Part shown: piece after piece, positions 33,926-45,624 of the stretch
Layout: each line of letters begins with the position of its first letter
How positions within the stretch are numbered: the stretch's first letter is position 1
NCBI GenBank assembly: GCA_900708905.1
Contig: CAADRB010000024.1
Span: 552,333 to 616,332, forward strand
DNA length: 64,000 bases
DNA from: Hymenolepis diminuta
Lineage: Eukaryota; Platyhelminthes; Cestoda; Cyclophyllidea; Hymenolepididae
Direction: 5' to 3'
Notes under the pieces: generated by a model
Seen by the model: the letters and a program-made list of their open reading frames with translations, nothing else
The model's database searches: none
What the model was told of the DNA's origin: nothing
Position numbers and translations under genes: made by a program

Positions 33926-35504
33926 GTAGGAGCTCCTACCTTTTGTCTCTCAAGTTTTTGTTAAGGTCTCTCTTTGTATATGTGGTAAATGCCTGTGTAT
34001 GTTTTACTAAATTCTTTTTTTTTTGGTTGCGAATAAAATAGATTCGATTATTATCGAATCACTACTGGATTCAATAAACGGAAAAATTTTTAGTATCACT
34101 GTGGATGAAGTGTGGCAGTTTTCCACGAATTCGTTGCTGTTTCATTTCAAGTTGCCCATTTCTTGTTGAAGTGGTTGGAAATTTATTATTTTCCTTTTGA
34201 CATATTTCTCTACAGTTAAAAATCGCCATTTTTCATGCACTAATCTTCATGGTATCATTTGTATATCTCTGTTACCCAATTTCGATAAAAATTCAATTTG
34301 TCGCTAATCACAAATTCAAAAACTTTCACCCAATATAAGCAATATTAAGGGATGACTTCAATTGCATTTGTTCGATAAATGTCATTTAACGCGCAAATAG
34401 ATTAATAAGTGGGTAGGGGCTTCCATTAAATCGTTAAATATCATCAGGAAGGGCGGAACCATTCGTAATACCCCAAATGCTTGTTAAAATGTGTTGGAAG
34501 CGATATTGTCATCTTGGACTCTGGAGAGCTAGTGATTCCCTCCGAGGTTCAATTAGTTGCAGATAGGTGCGATTAGAATCCAGCAGTTCTCTAAAAGGTG
34601 GAAATATTCATGAATATAAACCTAATTTAGTATCTTAATTTTGTTCAGCGTCAAACTTGTACGATGTATATTTCTTTCCATTTATGGTCGAAATCGGCAA
34701 ACTATCACATATATTTACCAAAATCTTATTGAAATGTTATGAAAGGTGTTTGAGTATATAACGTGGGGGAATTCTCAAATAAAAGGATAGTGCGGACAAT
34801 GATGAGGCCTACGGATATTTAAAAGAAAACTTAAAACAAAGTGTAAAGTAAGACAGTAAGGTAGGCAGTTATTATGACCAATTCAGACATAAACGATTAA
34901 TTGCAGTAATGTGAGTATATATTAAATGCCGAACAACTTTCATGAATTACAAGAAATATTCAGCCTAAAGATACCAAATTTATATTTAATCTTCTTTATA
35001 GTGAGCAGAAAGTAATTTTTACGTTAGTGAGATGCGTATTCCCTTGAGGCCTTGCGACTTACGATTAAGATGGATATCAGAGATTGAAGCTCAAAACTTA
35101 TCGTAAAATGTTTTACCAAGAATAAATCCTACGCCAAATGTGACATAATAAATCAAGTAAATTTTTTGATGGAATTTTAATATAAGTGAAAGATGCTGAT
35201 GTCTGTCAAATATGAATTAATATAAAAATTAAGGTCAAGGCCTGAAATTTGCGCGCGCTATGTGAATTCTGTCCCAGAACCAATAAGGTGTTCCTAAGTT
35301 AATATGAGCTCTAATCATGAATACAGAAATATATTTGAAATTATGGAGAACTTCGTGGCAGGTTGTTTGGCTTTTTTAAATCCTGTTTTTTATCTACTTA
35401 CTCATCTGGTTTATTTTAGCGTTTATTTCTATCCATTATTTTTCCAATTTATTTTGCCAATTTAACCTTCAAAAAACTTAATTCTTTATTCCTATATCGT
35501 TTAG
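33926..35504. other. Intergenic or 5' intron, 1.6 kb
   Basis: Starts with the DR1 3' UTR. The next coding exon at 35505 begins in phase 1, so the start codon of the following gene must be in this stretch, in a small exon I could not identify. Confidence 0.5.
34032..34037 (+). terminator. Poly(A) signal of DR1
   Basis: AATAAA about 107 nt past the DR1 stop, preceded by a T-rich run. Confidence 0.5.
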
Positions 35505-38500
35505 CTGGGTCAAATAAATCATCAACTTCTAGACCCTGTTCTATTCAGGGTAATATATCAATAACTAGTAATCTTTCCGAAAGTTCAGAACTTTGCGATC
35601 AATTTGAAAATAAGAGAAAGCGGATCATTGATGGTAGCGTTTAACAAAATAAATATTTAATCATTTCTTACAACAGACGCTAAGGAAGAGAATGGAATTC
35701 CTTCATCGTCGAAGAAGCAAGTTCTTAAACATAATTCGGTGGTAGACAAACACGTCATTTCTGCTGATGGAGAAAATTCTGAGACTGATTTAAATAACAA
35801 CGCAGAAATTGATGGTTTGCATAAAGGATATTCATGTTTTAATTTTTTAGCTAATGATGAAAAAAATGAACAAAAGCGCTCATTGATTAGTGGTACTTTT
35901 ACATCGTCTGCTCACTGTCAGGATATATGTATTACAGAATCTGAAGATATTGACCTGGAAGAAGAAGAAGAGAAGGAAGAAAAGAAAGAAGATACAAAGC
36001 CACTGACAAATAAGTCTTTTTTCAGTTCGGAACGTCTTTCCGAGTTTTTGCACGACCTTCCCTCTGAACAGTTTAAGAATGCAAAAGATTCTTGCGAGAG
36101 AAATCGTCTTCCTCCTTTTCTTGCTGCCGAAATTCAAAGTCTAAAATCACAAACGCGTGACGAAACTGATGTTGAACAAAATCGTGGAGCATTTAAACAT
36201 GGTTTATTAATTCACGCAGAGCATTTCGGTCCAGATATCAAAAAATGGACTGAAGAAGGGAGGGCATTGTTGCATGGCAATTCAAATTATGATGTATTAT
36301 TCTCTTTTAATTTTATTACAAAACGTTTAGGTTTTAGATGGAATTGAAGGTTGCACAAGTGAAAATATTGATGGCGAGTTAGTGAGTAGAGCTTTATTTC
36401 TCCTTACTTTACGACTTTAGGATGTAAATACTTTTAATGGTCCTGGAAGTTTGCAAAGTGACCAAGCAGGAAATGAAGTTGTAAGTCCTCATTGTTTTAA
36501 CTTGTTAATTATTCTTCGATCAGGAATCTGTTCTGGGAACTCACCAGGAATCGGCCGAAGGTTCAAGAGTGAGGGAACTTTTCTGCTTTTAACAAATATT
36601 TGCGGTGGATTTGACTAATTTCTTATCTATTAGGAACCGAAATCTATGCGAACTGACGAAGAGGAATTTACTGAACAAAACAAACTTCCTAATGAATCTA
36701 TAGGCATCATGGTGGACGAAGAAAACAATCCCCAGTCTATCGATATGGAACAACTTACTATCCGTGAACAAAATGAGGACAATATTCTATGTGATTCTGA
36801 TTTTGACTGTGTTATCACGGGCGAATCAATTTGGGCATCAAACTCCCCACAAAAGAAAATATACTTAGGTAGGTTATTATGTACGTGTATTCTGTATTTA
36901 TTTTTCTGCAAATTCATTCTGTTTGTGTGACCTTGAAATCGTTCAGAGGAAAGTGGTTAGCTGGTTACCTGGATTAATAAACCGGATATTGTCCTTGTTT
37001 TAATTTTGCCCCACCGTAAACTTGGCGCTATTTTTAAATTTTGACCGTGCTCTTTTATTAAGATCATTTAACGGTTGTGAAATTTTACAATAGTTAAGAC
37101 TTGTTTAATATTTGTGATGACTCTTTAAAATATGAAAAAAAAATCACATAAAATCGATGGTCTGTTGTGGCCAAATATTTGATTCTGGAAACGTCTATTT
37201 GATGACAGTGAACGGATTTTTAATAGACTGGGTTGCAAATTAATGCAGTATTTTAATCCATAGTCATGCGATCCCCTAGTGAATGACTTTTTGTTTTTCC
37301 TTGATGGGATATTCTCCCATTATACTTCGTGAGCTGAAATGTCTTTTGTTTATTTTTAGAAAGTCCGCTAGATTTGTGGCTCCTTTAATTCTATGGGAGA
37401 TGTTATTATCCTAACCTTATTCATCCTTCTCCATCTTGATTAATTACTTAACCTGTATTTGAGTACTTCGCACTCTTGTCATCTGTGATTCATGTGAAGG
37501 TTACGAGAAATGTGCATCAGTAAATTGTTTGGCGTTATCCGTAGTAAAATTCCACCCTTTCCATACAAAAATCTTACTTTTCTTTTAGTTTTCTCTTTTC
37601 CAATTTACTTCTGTTCATTGGGATATTCCTATGGGTTCTTTTTTTGGCGTTAGCTTTGGTACTTGAATGGCTTCTTTCTACCTTTCTTGACAATTATTTT
37701 AGAGAGATGTATTGGCCAGAATTATCAAGCTCATAGTTTCGTTTGATGTTCTTCAGATTTAATCAATGTAGTTGAACATTTTGCTAACACTACTGGGAGA
37801 CAATTACACCGATTTTTATGAACTCTGAATTTACATTCCCTTGTAAATTCATTATCGCACTCTAAAAAACATCAGCTTTTTCTACTGGCAATAAGTTTAT
37901 ATTTCAACTTGCAAAAATCTCAAGATAGCCTGGTAGCATCACTTCCGTCTTCATTGCCGCATTGCATTTAGCTAATGTACATGACATTTGCAGCTTTGGA
38001 TTATGTGTTACTAACGGCAAGTCAGTAAATGCATCTGAACGCAGAGATCAGCAAAATAAAACGGAACGAGATCGAGCAGAAGAAGACAGTGAAATAATAG
38101 CATCAAGATTCCTACTTTTTTAATTTTAGAACCACTTTCACATTCGATATATTTTTATGCTTATGCTTCGATTTTCATGATTTGTTTCCCAGCTTCTTGG
38201 ATAAATTTCCCAATTTTCGGGGCTTTTTGATTTATTGATTATACCACTTCGATAAGATAATTTCTTTGGATAGCTAAAAGCAGTTCGACTGCACTCGAGT
38301 TGCTGTGATTAACGTGTTATAAATATTATTTTCTATGCACCGATTCGTTCGACTGTCACGCAATTGACTGTGTTCTGCTGAATTTGTAATTGCTCTTTAG
38401 TAATAACATCCTTTCATCATGCTACTTTCTAATGTGCTCTTCTAAATCCAGCCCGGAAAAGGTTGGAACGGGCAACCATGAGGAGTAAACCGGAATCTCG

Positions 38501-41500
38501 ATTTATGTCGTCTCGCCGCCGTCGTTCTAAAGATGACGCTGAAGCCAGTCGTCTAGGATCTTTTCTGTCTCGTCCATATCCAAGGAGTCGATATAATTCA
38601 ACTTCTAGTCTTCCGTCTACCAGCATGAGACGTGTTAGTCCGCCTCTATTCTGCCTCGCTTATCTTGCTAACTCATTTTACATGTTTTCTGTCTTTGTAG
38701 GGTTTCAACAAACAGGCTGTAACTGAGGCGGAGTATAATCAAAGATGCTCTATGGGTCGCGAATACATAAAAGCAGTAAGTTCAATTTCTATTAACTTTA
38801 AAAAGAGGCAAATTAAATTTGACGGTTAATTCATTGTGCAGCTTAAAGGCTAGGGTTCACTACTATGTAATAGGGTAAATTTGATGTGCTATGGCTCTCC
38901 TATTTTCTGGCAATCAGAGAAGGTGATTTGAATATCCATTTTTAGAGAGAAATAGGGGAGATGTCTGTCTTTATTCCTTTCATTTGAAATTTTCGTCTGG
39001 ATGAAAGATGAAACGTAGGTTGGACAAGGGAAGAAAGACATAAGTATGTGAGTTCAATAAATGGAGCAGGTCGATAAACTACCTTACCTAATGGTTAGCC
39101 ACCACAACATCATGTAGCTACTGTGGCTTAATTCTTGAGCTAATTAGAATCTCTACAGTATTAGACTGCTAACTGTTACGCCCGGGATAGTTAAAACTAT
39201 TCGCTTAACTACTAGCTCCAAAGATATAAGTAGGGAAGGAAGTTGAATGTGTGCATTAGGTAAAAAGAAGGTTGCAACGGTAGTTTAAGAATCTGTTTAC
39301 CACGGAGTAGAAGTTATAAAAGTAGATAGCCGACCTAGATTTATGCCACGCATTGAGTTTTAATTTCATATTTACTGCCGCTGGATAGTAAGTTGATATA
39401 CTCTGAATCAAATTTGTGTTATTTTAAGTATTTCTTATCTCAATTCACAATATATTCCATAGGCATTTTATTCTAAAACCTGAATGCTATTTCGTCACAA
39501 TAGGGTTCCAAACTGATCCCATCAAAGTTTGTCTTTCCCATTATCTCGTCTTTTAAGTGGATTATCCTTTTTTCTCCTTAAATTAGGTTAAGAATGCTCT
39601 TCAGATTTTCGGAATATCTGAAGATACAGCCGCATCAATGTCAGTATTGGCTCTTAGCGCTGATTTTCTTGTCCCTTCGGCCTGTGTTTTCGGTCGTCCC
39701 CACCTTGTCCAAGTATTTTTACCCGATCCTCCTCAGTAAGCCATGTTTCTACTTATATACATCTCAGTAGAATTTTTTTCACCTTTTGTCATTTCTTCTC
39801 CCCCTTTTATAGCGATGAGCTGTGTTTTCTAGTTGGTGATGTTCTGCGGATCAAATTACTAAAAGTTAGGTGTTTGTTAAATGATGATTACCGAAAGCTC
39901 TTCGATAAAATGCTTGCAGATTGTCAAAAGAAGATTAACTTCATTGAGTATCAGGATGTTCGCGTACGAACGGATGAGGGGTTTCAAAGAATACCTGACG
40001 ATTGGCCTGAAACTGTTTTCTCCCTCCCTCGGGGTTTTTTAATGAAACCTCTTTTGCCTCTTGTTCCTATCCCTTCGCTTAATTTATATAACGAAATAAC
40101 CAACCTTCTAACCGATCCACGATACTTTAATCTTCATTCATGGATAGAGGCTGTTGATGCAGGCGCATTTGCTAGCGCTGCTGTTTCCTCGGTTTCCGAG
40201 CTTTCTGTTCCTCCATCGGTCATTACTATAGATCCATGGAAGGTTCAACGCTCCGATTTCTTCTGTTCCATAAAGGCGCAATTTTTACAGGACTTTATAG
40301 GCACGAAGGCTACTGAAAGAACCTCCCTTATTCTAGCTCTGCCGTTGGCGAAAGAACCTCTTCAGCTCTTAACTGCCCTACTCGATCCAGTTCTAAAAAA
40401 CTTCGCGGTCGCTTGTGGACCAACATACACTCTTCATTTTGCATCAATGGGTTTTGTCTATTACCTCTTTTATCGTCTCTTTGTGCACTTCTATATCGGC
40501 AGAGGTAATGCTACTCCGATTGAAATAGCGGAATTGAGGAGTAAATTTAGATTGATTGAGGAAAAGGGAGATGATGTTTTCTACAAATATGACGTCTTTA
40601 CGCAACTTCACAAAATGCATAATCAAGCTGTCTTTAGTCTGAAGACTCTTACAGAAAATACCCCCAAAATACTCATGGCAGGGGCATGTTTGCAAGCTAA
40701 TTATCTTCTAAATCATGATCCGGATAAGTATACTGAGGAGGACGAAAGTCGACGATTACTTTACTCATCTCCAGATGAAGCGAGACGTGACATTCTGGAA
40801 CTCTTCAAGAGCCAAATTCGCTCTGCCATTATTGGTTTGCTGGAATCTGTCAATGAGGCAAATGACTTTTTCACAGAGATGATTCTGAGGAGTCTCAAAA
40901 TGTTCTATCAGCCCTTTAATCAAGGTGGGGATTTTGTTGCGCACCAGTTGCTCGGTCTGGGTTTTGAAACTATTCAAGGTTTGGATTCTGAAGAGGGTTT
41001 TTTTAAGTTTAAACAGTCTGGAGACAAGATGGTCGCTTACAAGGACGTACAGGTTGCGATTAAACATCTCATTTTCAAGCGAAATTCCTTAAAACTGCGA
41101 AGTTACAATGTGATACATATTATTCCTAAGATGGCAAGACAGGTCGTGTTCTTTCGCAAGGCCCTTATGCATGCACGAAGATGTCTGAGTGAAAATTGGT
41201 GGATGGCATTTCATAACGAGTCCGCGGACGTTAATGCCAAGGACAGTATAGTCGTATTGAGGCAAACACTTAAAAAACTCTTTGGCATTGTTGAACACTG
41301 GACTAGGATGATGTATAATGACATTGTAAGAGGCACAGGCGAAGAGATGCTCAATAACATCAAGCTAGAATGTGGAACACTTGTGCAGTTTCTCTACAAT
41401 CTTGAATTTAAGTCTTTACCAATATTAGATCCCCCGCCGAAGGAGTATAGGATGGAAGAGGAGGGGATTGAATCAATTGTTCAATTAATTATGCCTCAAT

Positions 41501-42306
41501 CTGTGCTTCCTTTCTTGCCGCCATTATTAAGTGAAGAAACTCAGAACTCTGTGGAAGCATCTCCTGCTGTTTCTCCAAGCTCTATTTCTTCGACATCCTT
41601 CGTTTGGACCATCACTTCTCCCACTGTATCTAGTAGGAATTCTACTTCTGCTAATTTGAGAACTTCAAATCTTATCCCCACTACTTTCGGGTCCCCAGTA
41701 CCAAAAATTATAACCAATAGAAATCTCATTATTACAAGTTCCAACATAGCACAGCATTCAGGAGCTCATCCCAGGGCTAATCCTCCATTAAACAAGTTCA
41801 TCATTTTAAAAAATGCCAGCAATGTTAATACTGGTCCTCCTCGTCCGTTTTGTCCATCGATCCTTAAGTCAAGAAGACGTCCCCAACCATTTGTGCGAAT
41901 GTATAGTGCGGTAAAAATTCCAGCTGTTTCTACTGGACAAACGATGAATACCTCTTCAATAGTGGATGTCGCCAGTGTGACTAATGGTGTTGCTAGTATT
42001 ATGACTACTGCTAGTCTCGGTGGTAGTAGTAGTAATTCCTTGGGAATAGGGAACCTCGATGGTGATTTGCTTGTTACTAAACCGGAGCCCCCAGATGCTT
42101 CTCAGCAGAAAAATGTTGTTACTGCAGTTTCCCAACTAAGATCGCCTGATTCTATCGAAAGAGCTGATGAAAATCAACTGGCTTCGCATTCCATGGATCG
42201 TCGTGAATTGGGAAGGTGGAATAGAGCGTCCAAAATTCTTTTCCACCAGCGTCTGACAGCTACAAGCACTAGTGATTCTGATCCCAATAACGGTGGTGTT
42301 ATGTGA
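35505..42306 (+). CDS. Large unrecognised protein, 5' end missing
   Basis: I do not recognise this gene. Eleven exons join in phase: 35505-35633, 35677-36293, 36331-36381, 36421-36480, 36524-36568, 36634-36868, 37972-38088, 38452-38633, 38701-38775, 39587-39735 and 39813-42306, giving about 1,383 visible residues. The N-terminal part is hydrophilic and acidic (DLEEEEEKEEKKEDTK), with a basic NKRKRIIDG and Ser/Arg-rich SSRRRRSKDDAE, so a nuclear, disordered region is likely. From FGISEDTAASMSVLALSADF onward it looks folded and helical: LVGDVLRIKLLKV, PWKVQRSDFFCSIKAQFLQD, LKKLFGIVEHWTRMM. The last ~270 residues are Ser/Thr/Pro-rich. Six introns are 37-77 bp. A weak resemblance of LKKLFGIVEHWTRMM to the SLF2/FAM178 (Nse6-like) helical region is worth testing but is not a call. 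The join between exons 6 and 7 rests on phase alone. Confidence 0.65.
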
Positions 42307-45300
42307 ATTTTTAATAATGATAACTTTATTTAATCGGATCATATTCCGTCTGTATATACATCTGCATAACTCCTCTTGATACATTTCACGTTTTGTGCGT
42401 TTAATATCTGTATCTGTAGTGAGTGCTTTGCCCTATACTTTATTTAATTAAAAAAAGAATTTTTATCACTAAGAACTTTGTGTTTGTGGTGGGGAACAGA
42501 ATTATATACTGAAAACGGCCAATGGGAGGACAATAAGTCGAAATATTCCTTTGGTGTCCGGATCTAGCATCCGTTTATTGGTTAACGTAAATCGAATTTT
42601 GGAAAAAATTACTTGTGGTTCTGGGCGAGTTGGAGGGAAGGGGTCTTTTATCGATTATAAATGAGGCGTAAACTACTCCCGCATAGGCGTCGATTAACCA
42701 CAGCGCCTCTTACTTAACTACAGGACTGGAAAAGTGGTTTTATCCAAAAGACTTTGAACTAACTAGAGGCTGTAATAGCCGATTGGTTGAACTCTGATAC
42801 GTCTTAGCTAGTATCTACTATCGGCCTTTTAAATAGACGGAGATGACAAACTGGCCTATCATTCTCAATCTGCCAATTGGTTAGTTTTTTTTAAATGAAG
42901 GTATGACACTAAGAATTTAAATAAAAAGGAACTCGAATCCACTAGGATTGTTTACTCGATAATCGATGAGCCGTTGGTGGTTGATATTGGATTCGGCCTA
43001 CAGTTAACCAGTCAAATAGCCGAAAATTCATAGACATCATAATGACTAATTGATTCATAATAATTCAACTTGACTCAAATGAAAACATCGATTTTCAACT
43101 CAATCGTGAAGTGTTTATATCTTCATACAAATCCTTTCCCTCGATGTAAAAGTAACAGGTTAGATTGAGGTAGGCAGTATTTATAGTGACCTTTTTCATG
43201 CTGTTACACAAATATTTACAGTAAATCCTTACTGCCCATGTATTATTAACTAACTTAAAAGAAAAGGTCTACATAACTTCATTTATATCAATTGTAGAAA
43301 TAAGAGCCAAATTAGGCAGAGATAAATCCACATTAGGAACCGATGGTCCTCGCATTTACGCAGACAATGTAAATATTAATAGTCTGTGGAGGTACAAGAG
43401 TAAAGCCTTATTTTGTTTCTAGGATGCCTCCAGTATTAAGTTACCAACCGTAAACCTGAGATGGTTACACATCCGATCACTCCATGTCGCTAAATTGCCA
43501 CCTCCACTGTACCCCAAAGTCAAGAGGCTGATAAGCGCCTGAGTACGTCTATTCAAGTAAGGTATAAAGGGTAGTGTATTTTGGAGATCTGTTCGTCATA
43601 GTTTTGACTCAAAAAACAAAGGGGGGTTACACGAATATACTCTGTGTTCTCGATTTAAGACAGGATGATAAAATCTTAGGTAATCGGGAAGAGCCGGAAA
43701 TATGATGAGTGACATATCGTGCCTTTCCCACATAAGATTACCAGAAGCTGAGATGAGGTTAAAGTGTGTTGAACATCAGCAACAACGGAAATGCGAGAGA
43801 TAGGAATGCAAATCAAGGCGGCGATAGAAACAGAACACTACGTCCATGCAGGCAAACGAAATGCATTACACAATGCACGTTATGACAAAGATAGCTAAAT
43901 AAAATAGGAGGGGAAGTACTCATCTTACCGCAATGATCACTAACCTCTGTAACCAGCAGGATATTTGAAAATGAATAAATTCCATGTCCTAGCTTCTTAT
44001 ACGTCCATGCAGGTCTGCTTGGTGGCAAGTATCTTCCTGTTAGTTGGCGAGGTTGCTAACTCAGTCTATTTCCAGTCCTACAGTAACAACTTGCTTCGTG
44101 ACTAACACGGAACACAACAGATGAGGTTTATGAGTCAGTATATGATCCAAACGTAATTTTAAGAAGTTGCTGGGACACAGCCTTCACGAGTAACTGTTCT
44201 GTACCTATGTATCATATTTAGGTGAGATCTTAGTTATTGCGGCTCATCCAGACTCAGAAATTATGAGATTCCATGATGAAAGTAAAGATGATCAAGGATG
44301 ACAAATCCAGTCAACGTGCTCTTTGGTCACAAATAAACGAGTTATATAGCATTTTTGAATTACGATGAAAGTTAATGAATGGTTGGAAACACAAGGGTAA
44401 TCATCCTGAAGATAACTTCGATCGATTAGTTTGAGCACGATCTGCTCCAGTCATGCTCATATCAAGTCCATCGAGTGAGCTACAACTTAGAACTTCAAGT
44501 CTGAAGCCTACCTGGTCTAATCTTTTTTGCCTTTTATTGCAATATTGATTGAATCAACCCATTAGTTCTCTTACAAATTTGGGCAATTTCAGGTGAACTC
44601 TTTCTTTGACTTCATTTTGGAGCGAGCAAAGTATGGTTATGAAAGGCAAGTGTTATTTTAGCATAACTACTCTTGAGACCAAGGTCTTAACGACCATAAC
44701 ACTAACAACCGCCTCAAGTTAGGGTCTTAAAAACAAGCAGGCACCAATCGAAACCCGAGTTTTAGAGAAATCTCTCAGAACCACAATTTACACTTCCCTG
44801 CCCAATTCGCATCTTCATTTAGTACAAAATGAGCAAATGTACTGGTGGTATAGAGGTTAGTGTACTCATTTGAGGTCATAGGTACGACGCCCATGCGTGC
44901 ACACCCAGCGAGCAGAATGACCACACCATTTAAGTGCGATCAATAAAGATGGTGGTAGAATTGAAGACTCTCCGACGCTACACCTTTATCCAGTATGAGT
45001 GCTGGAAAGCCTTTTTCAAAACAGGTCTGGGAGTTACATTAAAAATAATTCCCGAGCTCATGTAGAAGAGCGTTTTACGGTGATCATCGTGGATAGAAAA
45101 CGGTATCATAGAGTCTTCCTGATGGGAGCCTTGAGTTTTGCCATTCTACTTTAGCCAGACTACAGTGCGTCTGGCTATTCCACTCACTGGGTATGCGCCG
45201 ACATGATAGGACGTGCACGGTGACTCAAGTGTCGCTGACCGAGCGATCTAAGGCGACAAACTCAGGCAAATTCTGTTTGGGAGTTGCATTTACCAAACCT

Positions 45301-45624
45301 GTTGATGATCTTTCGAGACCAACTTAGCTTCATAGTACCAATCAAAAAAGAATATTACAGTCAGAGACAGTAGGGTGTCTTCTCTTTCCCACGTTGATTT
45401 ATCAAAGAAAACAAACTTATCCATTAATAACCTGCGTTAAAAAGCTCGGATATCAAATCACTGGAAGAGCAAGCACCCATAAATATATGTTAGATCATTT
45501 CATATAACACACGCACAGACAAGCAAAATGCTAATACATCTGTCCCATTCTCAAAATGAAAGCAGAAAAAAATCTCATGATAGAAGACAGAAAAAAAACA
45601 GAGGCAAGAAAAGTAATATGTTGT
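42307..45624. other. Intergenic, 3.3 kb, with repeat fragments
   Basis: 3' flanks of two convergent genes. No coding exon is visible. It includes a repeat shared in inverse orientation with 56030-56113 (44024-44096). A 12-base motif (acgtccatgcag) occurs at about 43840 and 44001. Confidence 0.5.
44024..44096 (+). repeat. Dispersed repeat, inverse partner of 56030-56113
   Basis: Core TTGGCGAGGTTGCTAACT is shared with the reverse complement of 56030-56113. Flanking similarity (GGCAAG..CTTCC before, then ACTTCCA/ATTTCCAG and CCTACAGT/CTCTACAGT after) brings it to about 70 bp at roughly 75% identity by eye. Confidence 0.5.

Noticed and set aside
38000..38043. A ~20-bp intron in the unrecognised large gene
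   Set aside because: Moving the acceptor to 37970-37971 gives an uninterrupted exon in the right phase, so no impossibly short intron is needed.
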